Origin: Sulfurimonadaceae bacterium
GTDB taxonomy: Bacteria > Campylobacterota > Campylobacteria > Campylobacterales > Sulfurimonadaceae
Assembly (NCBI GenBank): GCA_028683835.1
Contig: JAQUHB010000011.1
Coordinates: 1 to 64,000 of the forward strand
Direction of reading: 5' to 3'
DNA length: 64,000 bases
The position numbers and the translations under genes were made by a program. The notes beneath the pieces are model-generated. The model saw nothing but the letters and a program-made list of their open reading frames with translations. It had not been told where the DNA came from and did no database searches. Below are positions 8,746-18,615 of the stretch, piece by piece (the stretch's first letter is position 1; each line of letters opens with the position of its first letter).

Positions 8746-9615
8746 ATGGAAAGATTAAAAAAACTATTATTACCCATAACAGCGCCTATAGAGTTTATTC
8801 AAAATCATTTCAAAGCGATGGTTTTTTTACTGTTTGTCGTCTTAATTTTTATGCCAAGCGATGATGAATCATTGATGCCGCATAATCTTGAAAAGATAAC
8901 TTTGGCAGGGCCTATTATGGATATCAATGAAGTCGTAAAAAAGTTGGATGATGCACGTTTGAATGATAAAGTAAAAGGAGTTTTACTTGTTGTTGATTCT
9001 CCCGGTGGAGCTGTTGCGCCATCCATTGAAGTTTCATATGCAGTTAAACGTCTCAAAGCTGTCAAACCTATCGTCGTTTATGCAAGTGGGACGATCGCAA
9101 GCGGAAGCTATTATTCTTCTATCTGGGCAAATGAGATCGTCGCAAATCCCGGAAGCATGGTAGGAAGTATCGGTGTCATCATGCAAGGAGCAGATTTGAG
9201 CGAAGTAATGCAGAAGATCGGTATCAAAACACAAGTAGTTTCAGCAGGTAAATACAAACAGCTCGGTACAACTGATAGAGAATGGTTGCCATATGAGAAA
9301 GAGGAACTAAATAAAGTAATTCAAGGTACTTATAATATGTTCGTTGCAGACGTCGCAAGTGCAAGAAAACTCAAAATCGAAGATGCGCCAAATTTTGCGA
9401 ATGCACATATTTTTACCGCTTCACAAGCCAAAGCTGTCGGACTTGTCGATAAACTTGGGGTGAGTTATGATGCAGAGAATGATCTTATCAAACTCTCAGG
9501 CGTTAAAGATCCTACGTGGAATAAAGAGGATCCAATGGATAAATTCATCAAAAAACTCTCAGCTTCCTCAGCAGTGGTCTTAAACACCTACTTTCCGGCA
9601 CTTTCTTTAAGATAA
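8746..9615 (+). CDS. sppA: Signal peptide peptidase SppA (S49 family)
   Basis: SppA is a membrane-bound serine protease that degrades leftover signal peptides. The 289-residue protein is the short, single-domain form. It has one N-terminal membrane anchor (about 23-37). The Ser nucleophile lies in IASGSYY (Ser119) and the general-base Lys in SAGKYKQLG (Lys169 or Lys171), with DSPGG about residue 84. It begins immediately after the deaminase stop codon, so the two are co-transcribed. A hairpin follows its stop at 9616-9640. Confidence 0.92.
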   Translation: MERLKKLLLPITAPIEFIQNHFKAMVFLLFVVLIFMPSDDESLMPHNLEKITLAGPIMDINEVVKKLDDARLNDKVKGVLLVVDSPGGAVAPSIEVSYAVKRLKAVKPIVVYASGTIASGSYYSSIWANEIVANPGSMVGSIGVIMQGADLSEVMQKIGIKTQVVSAGKYKQLGTTDREWLPYEKEELNKVIQGTYNMFVADVASARKLKIEDAPNFANAHIFTASQAKAVGLVDKLGVSYDAENDLIKLSGVKDPTWNKEDPMDKFIKKLSASSAVVLNTYFPALSLR

Positions 9616-9640
9616 ATGACTCTTGCATGTAGGAATTTTT
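9616..9640. terminator. Convergent hairpin built from two TACATGTA-type motifs
   Basis: CATGTAGGAA (9616-9625) pairs with TTCC-T-TACATG (9630-9640) around a T-rich loop, with one bulged T. It lies between the convergent ends of sppA and xseA. Both arms are copies of the dispersed CTTACATGTAAG element (TTGCATGTAGG and CCTTACATGTAG) in opposite orientation. It probably ends transcription from at least one side. Confidence 0.55.
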
Positions 9641-9667
9641 TCCTTACATGTAGACACGAGAACCCTA

Positions 9668-10918
9668 TCAATAAACTTTAATGCTCAGCACTTTTGAAGT
9701 GACTTTCATCTTTTCGTTCATCAGCTCGAAACTATCGTTTACATGTAAGGCTTCTAAAGAGATGACTTTACCCTCTTTACTGATTTGTGCGAAGCCTGAG
9801 ACCACTCTGTTTTTTGGATTATTTGAAACGAGATTTTCTCGCAAAGCACTCAGTCTGCTCTGTTTTTGTGAAAGGTTGCTTTGCATCTGATGAGAAAGCC
9901 TACCATGTAAAGGTTCTAACTCTTTGTGAAAATTTTGAAGTTTAAATGAAATACTCTGAGTAAAGCGCTCTTTTAACTGAGAAATCTCCGCTTTTTTTTG
10001 TTTTATCTGTTGCTCAATGGAGTTTTGTTCATACAGCTTTTTGATGTGCAAAAGCGCCTGAGAAGCATTAAATATTTTTGAATTCATAACATTATGATAA
10101 TTTTGAGCGATTGCATCCAAAGTCTGATACAGTTCATTCGTATCTGGAAGGATCATCTCCATTGCGGCACTTGGAGTCGGCGCTCGAAGGTCTGCTACAA
10201 AGTCGGAGATAAGATAATCTATCTCATGTCCAACGGCTGAGACAATAGGTGTTTTAGCTTCAAATATAGCATCAGCAACAATCTCTTCATTAAATGACCA
10301 AAGGTCTTCGATACTTCCACCGCCACGACTAAGTACGATAATATCATACCCTCTTAAATCGCTTACATGTAAGGCATCAACGATATTTTGCGCACTATTG
10401 TTTCCTTGTACTAAGACATCATAAATATCGATTTCCAAAACTTTATATCTTTGATTTGCCACGCGGAGCATATCTTGCAAAGCTGCGCCAGTCGCAGAAG
10501 TGATAAGTGCAATACGGCTTGGGAATTTTGAAAGCTGTTTTTTTCTAGAAGGATCAAAATACCCTTTATTAAAAAGTTTTTGTTTGAGCTGTTCATACGC
10601 TAAAGCGAGTGCACCTTGACCTGAGGGTTCAATCATAAAACAGTTTAACTGGTATTCACCCCTTGGAGTGTAGACACTTACAGCCCCATCAACAACCACC
10701 TTAAGTCCCTCTTCGAGTCGAAACTTCAGCTTGCTTGCGTTGCCTTTAAACATCACACCTTTAATGGAGGAATCTTTATCTTTAAGAGTAAAATAGATAT
10801 GGCCGCTGCTATGATGTGTGATGCGAGAGAGTTCCCCCTCAACGAATACACGCACAAAACTGCTTTCTATAAGTGTCTTGATCTGCTCATTGAGTGATGA
10901 AACACTAAGCGTGTGCAT
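9668..10918 (-). CDS. xseA: Exodeoxyribonuclease VII large subunit XseA
   Basis: XseA degrades single-stranded DNA from both ends together with XseB. The 416-residue protein has an N-terminal OB-fold domain (about 1-100). A catalytic core holds VISRGGGS-like motif LSRGGGSIEDLW (about 198-209) and the AVGHEIDYLISDFVADLRAPTPSAA region (about 230-255), followed by long coiled-coil helices (about 280-370). It is the last gene of a long minus-strand run and abuts ubiE/menG. Two exact TACATGTA elements lie inside (9740, 10365), both read as Leu-His-Val. Confidence 0.95.
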   Translation of the reverse strand: MHTLSVSSLNEQIKTLIESSFVRVFVEGELSRITHHSSGHIYFTLKDKDSSIKGVMFKGNASKLKFRLEEGLKVVVDGAVSVYTPRGEYQLNCFMIEPSGQGALALAYEQLKQKLFNKGYFDPSRKKQLSKFPSRIALITSATGAALQDMLRVANQRYKVLEIDIYDVLVQGNNSAQNIVDALHVSDLRGYDIIVLSRGGGSIEDLWSFNEEIVADAIFEAKTPIVSAVGHEIDYLISDFVADLRAPTPSAAMEMILPDTNELYQTLDAIAQNYHNVMNSKIFNASQALLHIKKLYEQNSIEQQIKQKKAEISQLKERFTQSISFKLQNFHKELEPLHGRLSHQMQSNLSQKQSRLSALRENLVSNNPKNRVVSGFAQISKEGKVISLEALHVNDSFELMNEKMKVTSKVLSIKVY

Positions 10919-11629
10919 CTATTTTTTTCGCGCGATGATGAGTGTGGAGATATCCATGGAGAAGCTTTTCGTATACAAAATATCAAAACCTGCATCTATA
11001 AGTTCATTTTGCATATTTTCTACGGTAGAAAACGTCTCAATAGAGTTTGGAAGATACTCATATGCTTCAAGATTTTTAGAGATAAAACCGCCCACTTTTG
11101 GCAAAATCTTATTCATATAAAAATCTCTTATTTTGCCTAAAAGAGATGGATTTTCATTTTTCATAAACTCCAAGATCACAACCAGACCACCCTGTTTTAA
11201 AACACGGTTAAACTCTTCGAGTGCTTCAACTCTTTGCACGACGTTTCTAATCCCGTAAGTGATGCTGATGATATCCGCACTCTCACTCTCTAATGGGATC
11301 TCTGTCGCTTTTGCAGTGTGGTATTCAAAATCAGGAAACTTTACTTTTGCCACATCTAGCATCCCGTTTGATGGATCAACTCCTACGATTTTGCCTATTG
11401 CCACACCAGAAACAAGTGCCTGTTTACGCCAGTAATCCATCATATCGCCAGTTCCGCACGCAACATCGACGATCACATCGACACTGTCGCCGCTGTTATA
11501 ACCATATGCAAGATTACAAGCTTTTTTTCTCCAGCTTCTATCGACTCCCATACTCATGACGCGGTTTGCCGTGTCGTAAGTCGGCGCTATGTCATCAAAC
11601 ATCGATACGATTTTTTCCTGTTTTTCCAT
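10919..11629 (-). CDS. ubiE: Demethylmenaquinone methyltransferase MenG/UbiE
   Basis: This enzyme uses S-adenosylmethionine to methylate demethylmenaquinone, the last step of menaquinone synthesis. The 236-residue protein has SAM motif I DVACGTGD (55-62). It carries the family signatures near the N-terminus (FDDIAPTYDTANRVMS, 11-26) and RNVVQRVEALEEFNRVLKQG (about 120-140). Because Campylobacterota usually lack ubiquinone, the menaquinone role is the likelier one; this fits the futalosine-pathway deaminase at 7525. It stands between ribD and xseA. Confidence 0.93.
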   Translation of the reverse strand: MEKQEKIVSMFDDIAPTYDTANRVMSMGVDRSWRKKACNLAYGYNSGDSVDVIVDVACGTGDMMDYWRKQALVSGVAIGKIVGVDPSNGMLDVAKVKFPDFEYHTAKATEIPLESESADIISITYGIRNVVQRVEALEEFNRVLKQGGLVVILEFMKNENPSLLGKIRDFYMNKILPKVGGFISKNLEAYEYLPNSIETFSTVENMQNELIDAGFDILYTKSFSMDISTLIIARKK

Positions 11630-11643
11630 GCCTTATACCTTAT

Positions 11644-12651
11644 TTATATTAATTTCATCCAGATTAAAATATCATCTGATTCTTTGCTTACATGTAAAAG
11701 TTCAAACTGTGAATTGTTATGATCAAAACAACCTTGTCCACCCATTTTTGGTGCGACAAAACCAAGATAGTAATCTACATGATTTTTGCTTAACTCAAAC
11801 ATATTTTTTCCGCCCTCAATCATAATGCAGTTATAATCTTTGAGTTTTTCCAAATCAGTTTCAATATGTACTTTTCTATTTGGAACACTAAAGAGCGCAA
11901 TTGTCTTATCAAACTCTTTTGTTCGTGAAAGTATCAAAACATCTGGCGCTTTACCATTACAGAGTCTTGCATCAAGCGTCGGTCTATCGACTCTCACAGT
12001 TTCTCCACCGACAACGATGAGATCACACACAGAGCGCATCTTGTGAACAAGCGTTCTTGATTCATGTGAGCTGATAACTCCGCCATTTACACTTCCATCA
12101 AGTCTTTGAGCCCATTTAAAAAATACAAATCTTTCTTGACTCCACTTTATAAAAGGCTTTAAAAGTGCATCACCATTTACATGGTGGCATGAAGTTTCAA
12201 CTTGAATATTTGCATTTTTTAAAATCTCTTCTCCGCCATCAGCTTTTTCACTCTCATCAGCAGATGCGATGACGACTCTTTTGACTCCGAGCGAAGCAAT
12301 AAGACTTGCACATGAGGGCGTTTTTCCCTCATGAGAGCAAGGTTCAAGCGTTACATGTAAGGTTGCATTTTTAAAACAGCCATTATGATTCTTTAAAAGA
12401 TAGTTGTGAATATCATGAGAAGAACTTAGAGAAAGAATTTTTTCATCATGTGTGAGTTTGTAGTATGCAGCTTGTAACGCTAAGACCTCTGCGTGAGGTC
12501 CACCAGCTTTTTGATGAGCTTCAACGGCTAAAAGTTCGTTTTCATGATTGACGACAGTACATCCGACAGCTGGATTGGGATAGGTAAGAAGTTGGAATCT
12601 CCACGCTTCATGAAGCGCTAATTCCATAAAAAAGTTATCGTCGATTACCAT
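11644..12651 (-). CDS. ribD: Bifunctional riboflavin biosynthesis protein RibD
   Basis: RibD has deaminase and reductase activities in riboflavin synthesis. The 335-residue protein has an N-terminal zinc deaminase domain with GGPHAEV (50-56; His53, Glu55) and EPCSHEGKTPSCA (Cys105, Cys114). The C-terminal reductase domain begins about residue 165 (RFVFFKWAQRLDG). The reductase half is short, and the whole protein is some 20-30 residues below the common length, but motifs are intact. It overlaps rimP by 7 nt. Two TACATGTA elements occur inside (11689, 12352). Confidence 0.93.
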   Translation of the reverse strand: MVIDDNFFMELALHEAWRFQLLTYPNPAVGCTVVNHENELLAVEAHQKAGGPHAEVLALQAAYYKLTHDEKILSLSSSHDIHNYLLKNHNGCFKNATLHVTLEPCSHEGKTPSCASLIASLGVKRVVIASADESEKADGGEEILKNANIQVETSCHHVNGDALLKPFIKWSQERFVFFKWAQRLDGSVNGGVISSHESRTLVHKMRSVCDLIVVGGETVRVDRPTLDARLCNGKAPDVLILSRTKEFDKTIALFSVPNRKVHIETDLEKLKDYNCIMIEGGKNMFELSKNHVDYYLGFVAPKMGGQGCFDHNNSQFELLHVSKESDDILIWMKLI

Positions 12652-13082
12652 TCAAAGTAAGTACTAGCTTTAACAACATTACTTAAAGGTACGACAATAA
12701 CTTCTTCATCTTCAGGTTGAAGGTAAAGGTCTTCGCCTTTGACATCGACTAAAACACCTCTAAACTTCTCTTTGCCTTTTGCAAGGATACTCACTTTTTC
12801 GCCGATAGAGTTGACAAAATTATCAAGTTTTGTCAATTTTCTCTCGATTCCAGGACTTCCAACTTCAAGTCTGTAGTCTCCAGAAACCGGAGGAGTGACA
12901 TCGAGCAAAGGGGAGATAAGATGTGTGACATTCACACATTTTTCCATACTTACACCTTTGTTCTCTTTGTCTTTTATACTAACTCTGTAGATAGTCTCGC
13001 CATGTTCACTTGTGATGATTGCATCATACAGACTAAGACCGACAGATTCTACTATTGATTTGATATCACTCTCAAGACTCAT
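12645..13082 (-). CDS. rimP: Ribosome maturation factor RimP
   Basis: RimP helps mature the 30S subunit. The 145-residue protein has the usual two-domain layout: an N-terminal alpha/beta domain with the motif VGSPGIERKLTK (about 92-103) and a C-terminal SH3-like barrel (about 108-145). It overlaps rbfA by 11 nt and ribD by 7 nt, so it is part of the infB-rbfA-rimP ribosome-assembly cluster. nusA, its usual partner in other phyla, is not next to it here. Confidence 0.95.
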   Translation of the reverse strand: MSLESDIKSIVESVGLSLYDAIITSEHGETIYRVSIKDKENKGVSMEKCVNVTHLISPLLDVTPPVSGDYRLEVGSPGIERKLTKLDNFVNSIGEKVSILAKGKEKFRGVLVDVKGEDLYLQPEDEEVIVVPLSNVVKASTYFEW

Positions 13083-13437
13083 GCTTTCTCTCTTTTTCTA
13101 TGCGTTTAAAAAGATCTTCTATTCCCTGACTCTTTTCGAGCTGATCATCAAACTCAAATGTCAGTTTTGGAGATTTAAACCAACCCTGATCTTTTAAACA
13201 GTAATCTTCTACGATCGGAGCTACTTTTTTTAGCTGTTTCATATAAAATGTACGTTCTTCTGGAGTATAAAACTGCGGGTCGATGTAGACTTTCGCATCA
13301 CTTCTCCCATGAGAACATTTCACTTCTACAACGTCTAGTTCATGCATTCTCGCATCATTGAGTGAGCTGAGTGCTTCAGGAATAAGCTCTTGAAGAATAG
13401 ACTCCGTACGTTTTACCTTGATCTGAGCGGGAGTCAC
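13072..13437 (-). CDS. rbfA: 30S ribosome-binding factor RbfA
   Basis: RbfA is a late 30S assembly factor with a KH-like fold. The 121-residue protein shows the family opening ([17 protein letters not shown], about 8-24) and central [17 protein letters not shown]-type strands (about 36-52). It overlaps infB by 4 nt (13434-13437) and rimP by 11 nt, which implies translational coupling. Order infB-rbfA-rimP is the standard Campylobacter order. Confidence 0.94.
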   Translation of the reverse strand: MTPAQIKVKRTESILQELIPEALSSLNDARMHELDVVEVKCSHGRSDAKVYIDPQFYTPEERTFYMKQLKKVAPIVEDYCLKDQGWFKSPKLTFEFDDQLEKSQGIEDLFKRIEKERKHES

Positions 13438-16031
13438 AGAGTAACCTTCGCCTCAGCTTTTGTAAATGTCTCAATAACATCGCCGACAACGACATCATTG
13501 TAACCTTTAATTGCAACACCACACTCATAACCGTTTGTGACTTCTGCTGCATCATCTTTGAAACGCTTGAGTGATGTAAGTTCACCCTCAAATACAACGA
13601 CACCATCACGGATAACACGTACCAAACCGCCGCGCACAAGTTTACCATCCACAACAACACATCCTGCAACTGCAGCGCCTTTTGGTGTTTTGAATATATT
13701 ACGCACTTCTGCTTGACCTGTATTTGTTTCTGTAAATACAGGAGACATCATACCTGTGAGCATTCCCGTAATATCATCGATGAGTTGATAGATAACAGAG
13801 TATGTTTTAATATCAACGCCTTTTTGTTTTGCGGCAGCTTTTACGATACCCGTTGGACGAACATTAAATCCGATCAACGCCGTATTTTGACTGTTTGCAA
13901 CAAGTTCGACATCGTTTTCAGTGATTCCACCGACACCACTTGAAATTACTTCAACTTTTACTTCATCATTACGAAGTTCAGAAAGTGCTCCACGAATCGC
14001 TTCAAGTGAACCGTGAACGTCAGTTTTCAATACGATTTTGAGTGCTTTGAGTTTACCCTCGGCAATGAGTGAAGTAAGCTCGTCAAGTGTTGTTTTCGTA
14101 CTATGAGATAGCTCTTTACGTCTCTCATACTCATAACGTTTTTGAGCATATTCTCGTGCCTCTTTATCAGAGTTCATCGCGATCATTGTCTCTCCAGCTG
14201 ATGGAACTTCATTAAGTCCGACAACAACAGCTGTGTGGCTTGGTTTAAGCTCTTTTATCTGTGCTTTTTTATCATCAATCATCGCTTTGACACGTCCGTA
14301 AGATTGACCACAAACAACGTAATCACCAACTCTTAAAGTACCGTTTTGAACGATAACCGTAGCAACCGGTCCACGCCCTTTCTCTAAAGAACTTTCAACA
14401 ACAACCGCTTTTGCATTCGTTGTCTCATTTGCTTTAAGTTCTAAAACTTCTGCTGTTAAAAGAATATTTTCAAGCAAGTCATCGATCCCGTCGCCTTTTT
14501 TAGCAGACACAGGAATAAACTCGATATCTCCACCCCAATCAGTTGGGTTAAGACCACGTTCTGCCATCTGTGCTTTAACCATATCAGGATTTGCATTTTC
14601 TTTATCCATTTTGTTTAAAGCTACAATAATTGGTACACCTGACTCTTTTGCAATATTAATCGCTTCAATTGTTTGAGGTTTTACTCCATCATCTGCAGCG
14701 ACAACGATAATAATAATATCTGTCGCATTCGCACCACGTTGACGCATCGCACTAAATGCTGCGTGACCCGGAGTATCTAAAAATGTGATCCATTTACCGT
14801 TTTGTTTAATCGTGTACGCACCAATATGTTGTGTGATACCGCCAGCTTCACCGGCTGCAACTTTTGCACTTCTGATTGCATCAAGAAGTGAAGTTTTACC
14901 GTGATCAACGTGACCCATGATCGTAATAACAGGAGGACGTTCTACAAGATCTTCATCACTCTCGATCACTTCTTCTTCGTAAGATTCTTCATAGTTAAAG
15001 GCATCTTTTGGATCAATAGTTGTTACTTCGACTTCAAACTCTTCAGCTAAGATCTCTATCTCATCTTTCCCAAGAAAATCATTTTTTGTCATCATTAAAC
15101 CAAGATCAAAAAGGACTTTGATCACTTCGATCATTGGACGATTTATTTTCTCCGCAAATTCATAAACACGTATATCTTCAGGAATTTCAACATGAGTAAC
15201 AATCTCATCTGACATTTTATCTTTGACATATTTTTTACGTTTGTCGCGAGAAACTTTACGAGGTTGTTTATTTGCACCCTGTTTTTTACCAGAATTTCGT
15301 CCCAACGGTTTTGGCTCTCTTGGTTTTCTAGGTTCTTCAGCTTTGATCTCTGGTCTATGGCTTGCATTGAGATCAACAAGTTCTACTTGATTATCTTCAT
15401 AATCCATAGAAAGTTCACTTAAAGATTCACCAAAGATATCAAGTTTCATTCCGCCTGTTTGTTTCTTTGTTGAAGATGATGAAACTGTAGCAGCTTTATT
15501 TTTCTTTTTACGAGCATTAAGTTCAGCCAAGGCTTCAGCGCTCATTTTCCCATAACTAGAAACTGATTTAAAAGCGTTATCGTCATGAGAATCATTAAAA
15601 ATCTCTTCTTCGACTTTTGGCTTTTTCTTTTTAACAATTTTTAGTCCAGAAGTTTTCACAGGAGCAACCATAGTGATTGGCCCTTTTCTCTCCTCTTTTT
15701 CTACAATTGCAGAACTAATTGCAGGTACTATAACTTCTGATTTCTCTATAACAGATTCTTCTTTTATTGCTTGAATCTTTACAACACTAACAGATTCTTT
15801 CATTGCTTCAACTGCTTCTTCTTTTTTAGGAGTTGTTTCTTGAGGTGCGTCATGGCTTACTTCATTTTCAGCACCATTCATAATATAATTTACTATCTTC
15901 TCAGCCTCTTCCATCGATACTGTGCTTGACGCTGTTTTTAGATCCAAGCCCATATCTGTAGCTTTCTTCACTACCTCTTTTGATGTAATACCAAGTTCTT
16001 TTGCTATTTCGTGTACTCTAACTTTTTCCAT
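13434..16031 (-). CDS. infB: Translation initiation factor IF-2
   Basis: IF-2 is the GTPase that delivers initiator tRNA to the 30S subunit. The 865-residue protein has an N-terminal IF2_N module (1-50). A long, charged low-complexity linker (about 60-275) follows, then a second IF2_N module (about 285-335). The G domain carries G1 GHVDHGKT (373-380), DTPGHAAF and NKMDKEN, and is followed by the beta-barrel and C-terminal domains. Its start overlaps the end of the ylxR-like gene by 14 nt. The identification is certain. Confidence 0.98.
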   Translation of the reverse strand: MEKVRVHEIAKELGITSKEVVKKATDMGLDLKTASSTVSMEEAEKIVNYIMNGAENEVSHDAPQETTPKKEEAVEAMKESVSVVKIQAIKEESVIEKSEVIVPAISSAIVEKEERKGPITMVAPVKTSGLKIVKKKKPKVEEEIFNDSHDDNAFKSVSSYGKMSAEALAELNARKKKNKAATVSSSSTKKQTGGMKLDIFGESLSELSMDYEDNQVELVDLNASHRPEIKAEEPRKPREPKPLGRNSGKKQGANKQPRKVSRDKRKKYVKDKMSDEIVTHVEIPEDIRVYEFAEKINRPMIEVIKVLFDLGLMMTKNDFLGKDEIEILAEEFEVEVTTIDPKDAFNYEESYEEEVIESDEDLVERPPVITIMGHVDHGKTSLLDAIRSAKVAAGEAGGITQHIGAYTIKQNGKWITFLDTPGHAAFSAMRQRGANATDIIIIVVAADDGVKPQTIEAINIAKESGVPIIVALNKMDKENANPDMVKAQMAERGLNPTDWGGDIEFIPVSAKKGDGIDDLLENILLTAEVLELKANETTNAKAVVVESSLEKGRGPVATVIVQNGTLRVGDYVVCGQSYGRVKAMIDDKKAQIKELKPSHTAVVVGLNEVPSAGETMIAMNSDKEAREYAQKRYEYERRKELSHSTKTTLDELTSLIAEGKLKALKIVLKTDVHGSLEAIRGALSELRNDEVKVEVISSGVGGITENDVELVANSQNTALIGFNVRPTGIVKAAAKQKGVDIKTYSVIYQLIDDITGMLTGMMSPVFTETNTGQAEVRNIFKTPKGAAVAGCVVVDGKLVRGGLVRVIRDGVVVFEGELTSLKRFKDDAAEVTNGYECGVAIKGYNDVVVGDVIETFTKAEAKVTL

Positions 16032-16302
16032 TCTGAGTTATAATCTCCTTTAACTGGTTAGACAAACTTGCCATATCACTCATTTTACATTGTCGCATTA
16101 ACGATTTTACGACTTTATTTTCATTTTTTAAACACTCTTGACAAAGATAAAAGCTTCGCCCAGTATGTGTAAAATGCTGCAGTGACTTATCCAAGCATCT
16201 CAAACGTAATAACACATATTGCGGAAATCTATTTCTACAGGTTATACACATTCGAGTAGGATTGCTGGAAATTTTCGGCATTGTATCTAAATATTGCTTC
16301 AA
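16018..16302 (-). CDS. YlxR-like (DUF448) RNA-binding protein
   Basis: This is a small basic protein of the YlxR/DUF448 family, always found next to infB. The 94 residues include the signature [13 protein letters not shown] (about 17-29) and [11 protein letters not shown] (about 68-78), here with four Cys in CxxC-like pairs. An internal Met at residue 8 ([12 protein letters not shown]) fits other family members better and may be the true start (16281). It overlaps infB by 14 nt. Function in this group is not established; nucleic-acid binding is inferred from family and charge. Confidence 0.85.
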   Translation of the reverse strand: MKQYLDTMPKISSNPTRMCITCRNRFPQYVLLRLRCLDKSLQHFTHTGRSFYLCQECLKNENKVVKSLMRQCKMSDMASLSNQLKEIITQNGKS

Positions 16303-16313
16303 TTTTCTATAAA

Positions 16314-17195
16314 CTAGCGCTCAACAACAAGACCGTTATTGTCAAAGTCCAAAGTCTTTACTTCATAATCTGGAAACCTTTGCTTAAACCTATTATTTAA
16401 TGCCGCAGCATCTTGATCATAAACCATTGAGAAAAATGTTGAACCACTTCCTGAGAGAGTACTCATTAAAGCACCGCTGTCATACGCCATCTTTTGTATT
16501 GTAAAAAGCTCTGGCATCATTTTCATACGAATCTTTTGATGAAATCTGTCTTGAGTAGCAAGACGTAGCATCTCCCAATCTTCATTAAAAAATGCCGCCG
16601 TTGTGACTGCTGTATGAGAAAGGTTATAAACCGCATTCTCTTTGGAGTAGGATTTTGGCAACAGCGTCCTTGACTTAGAAGTATTGATCGGTTTATTTGG
16701 TATAACAACAACCGCTTTGAGATAATCTGGCATATGTTTTTTTTGTGAAAAAACTTTATTTTTCTCAATAGTAGCCGCATTAAAACCACCCATCACTGCA
16801 GGTGTAATGTTGTCTGGATGAGATTCATATGTAAGTGCGTGATTAAGTATTCTTCTATTTGAGACTTTTACACCGGCTGCTTCATGTGCGGTTGAGATCG
16901 CACTAACAATTACAGCGGAAGAACTTCCAAGACCTCTTGACATAGGAATTTGGTTGAAAAATGTAAATTTAAAAGTCTGTTTCGTTTGTGTTAGACGTTC
17001 ATAATGCTCGTTAAAAATACTTACAAAAAGGTTATTGCCTTTGAGTCTTGGGTTATTTGCACCCTCACCTTTAATAGCAATACTAAAAAATTTTGAGGGA
17101 TGAAACTCAACAATATTTCTAAGATCAACGGCTAAACCGAGTGAATCAAATCCCGGTCCTAAATTTGCGCTTGTGGCTGGTACACTTATAGTCAC
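16314..17195 (-). CDS. thrB: Homoserine kinase ThrB (GHMP family)
   Basis: ThrB phosphorylates homoserine in threonine synthesis. The 293-residue protein carries the GHMP signatures: [15 protein letters not shown] (6-20), the ATP-binding loop [13 protein letters not shown] (84-96), and the C-terminal motif [11 protein letters not shown] (about 245-255). It is embedded between the tsaB-like gene and ylxR, as in Campylobacter, with short spacers on both sides. No other threonine gene is nearby, so the grouping is positional. Confidence 0.95.
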   Translation of the reverse strand: MTISVPATSANLGPGFDSLGLAVDLRNIVEFHPSKFFSIAIKGEGANNPRLKGNNLFVSIFNEHYERLTQTKQTFKFTFFNQIPMSRGLGSSSAVIVSAISTAHEAAGVKVSNRRILNHALTYESHPDNITPAVMGGFNAATIEKNKVFSQKKHMPDYLKAVVVIPNKPINTSKSRTLLPKSYSKENAVYNLSHTAVTTAAFFNEDWEMLRLATQDRFHQKIRMKMMPELFTIQKMAYDSGALMSTLSGSGSTFFSMVYDQDAAALNNRFKQRFPDYEVKTLDFDNNGLVVER

Positions 17196-17203
17196 TTTTT
17201 TCC

Positions 17204-17680
17204 TTATCCGACAGCACCGATTCCATAATTTGGAACCGTATTACTATCAAAATCATTATAATTTAAAAATTCTGGTAACTTAAACTCTGATGAGAGAGGC
17301 TCATCAAACTTTTTTGTTTCAATTGCTTCTGCATTTTTAACAAAATAGAGCTTTCCAACTGCTTTGATTGGACTATTTTGGTTAAAATAAAATGCATCTG
17401 TAGCAAATAGTGGTATATCTTTTAAAATTGAGATCGATTTTAAAAAAATATATGTGACTTTTATAGCCATAAAACTTCCCGGTCCATTTGCATAAAAAAG
17501 GTTATTTATTTTATATTTCTTTTGCAAATCTTCATATATCTGTGGAAGTACTTCAGAGCTTTTTTCCTCTGTAATAACAAAGTCAATTAGCCTGTTATTT
17601 TCATAAACACCAAACATAATCGGAGAACTGAGGGCTAAAACTATAAGATCAATATCTTTCTTATGCATATGCTTTTGCAT
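17204..17680 (-). CDS. TsaB-like protein (t6A biosynthesis, reduced form)
   Basis: TsaB partners TsaD in making N6-threonylcarbamoyl-adenosine on tRNA. This 158-residue protein keeps the family hallmark as [15 protein letters not shown] (about 65-79) where other bacteria have GPGSFTGLRIG. It is clearly shorter than typical TsaB (about 220-230 residues) and lacks most of the C-terminal half. A second Met at residue 5 would reduce the overlap with lpxC from 20 to 8 nt and is the likelier start. Location between lpxC and thrB matches Campylobacterota. The family call is moderately secure. Confidence 0.7.
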   Translation of the reverse strand: MQKHMHKKDIDLIVLALSSPIMFGVYENNRLIDFVITEEKSSEVLPQIYEDLQKKYKINNLFYANGPGSFMAIKVTYIFLKSISILKDIPLFATDAFYFNQNSPIKAVGKLYFVKNAEAIETKKFDEPLSSEFKLPEFLNYNDFDSNTVPNYGIGAVG

Positions 17681-18545
17681 ACTCTTTCTCTTTTACTCCA
17701 ACGATATCCACTATCTCATAGTTCGCAGAATCTTTTAAAAGCTCTAATGTAAGCATATGATTTAGATGGTGACTTCCCGCAAGTGCTTCATAATTACCTA
17801 TAAAATTCATTCCTATGAGGCTCATGTCTCCAATAGCATCAAGAATTTTATGTCTTACAAACTCATCAGTAAAACGAAGTCCTTCCGGATTTAAAACCTT
17901 TTTCTCATCTAAAACAATTGCATTTTCTAAAGAGCCACCAAGTGCTAAGCCTTTTGATCTGAGATACTGTACTTCATGTAAAAAGCCAAAAGTGCGAGCA
18001 CGAGCAACCTCTTTTTTATAGTTTTCTTTTGTAAACTCTAGAACATACGCCTGATGTTCTATTACCGGATGAGAAAATTTAATAGTAAACTCGTAACGAA
18101 GATCTTTAGAGGGAGAAAGCTTCACGTATTTATCACCATCACGAATTTCAATATCTTTTTTAATAACCATAATACGCTTAGGAACATCTTGTTCAAGGGT
18201 ACCCGCTTCATCTAAAAGCATACAAAAACTTGCACTGCTTCCATCCATGACAGGAACTTCATCTGAATCTACCACGATTCTTAAATTATCAATTCCATAG
18301 GCATATACCGCAGATAGAAGATGCTCAATTGTAGATATAGAGTAACCATCTTTACCGATGACTGTCGCCATTTTTGTATCAACAACATTTTGAGGAACTA
18401 GCGGAATAGAGATGCCGACATCTCTTCTTACAAAGACAATGCCGCTGTTTGCTTCTAGCGGTTCCAATGTCAAATTTACAGGATTTCCGCGATGAAGACC
18501 TATTCCAACAAGTGAAACAGGTTTTTTAATAGTTGTTTGGTACAT
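17661..18545 (-). CDS. lpxC: UDP-3-O-acyl-N-acetylglucosamine deacetylase LpxC
   Basis: LpxC is the committed zinc enzyme of lipid A synthesis. The 294-residue protein has the zinc ligands His75 (in TIEHLLSA) and His232/Asp236 (in [10 protein letters not shown]). The catalytic His lies in GSHHLNHM (257-264). Start ATG at 18545. It overlaps the tsaB-like gene at its 3' end. A 70-nt spacer separates it from the M23 peptidase upstream. The identification is secure. Confidence 0.97.
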   Translation of the reverse strand: MYQTTIKKPVSLVGIGLHRGNPVNLTLEPLEANSGIVFVRRDVGISIPLVPQNVVDTKMATVIGKDGYSISTIEHLLSAVYAYGIDNLRIVVDSDEVPVMDGSSASFCMLLDEAGTLEQDVPKRIMVIKKDIEIRDGDKYVKLSPSKDLRYEFTIKFSHPVIEHQAYVLEFTKENYKKEVARARTFGFLHEVQYLRSKGLALGGSLENAIVLDEKKVLNPEGLRFTDEFVRHKILDAIGDMSLIGMNFIGNYEALAGSHHLNHMLTLELLKDSANYEIVDIVGVKEKEYAKAYA

Positions 18546-18615
18546 AACTCAGGTTCCTATTCTTTCATTCTTGCCTAAGCAATATCTATTTTAAAATTAT
18601 AGCCCAATTATAGAA

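Noticed and set aside
13376-13669. Minus-strand 97-residue frame inside infB
   Set aside because: It is out of frame with a strongly conserved infB 3' end and has no recognisable content.
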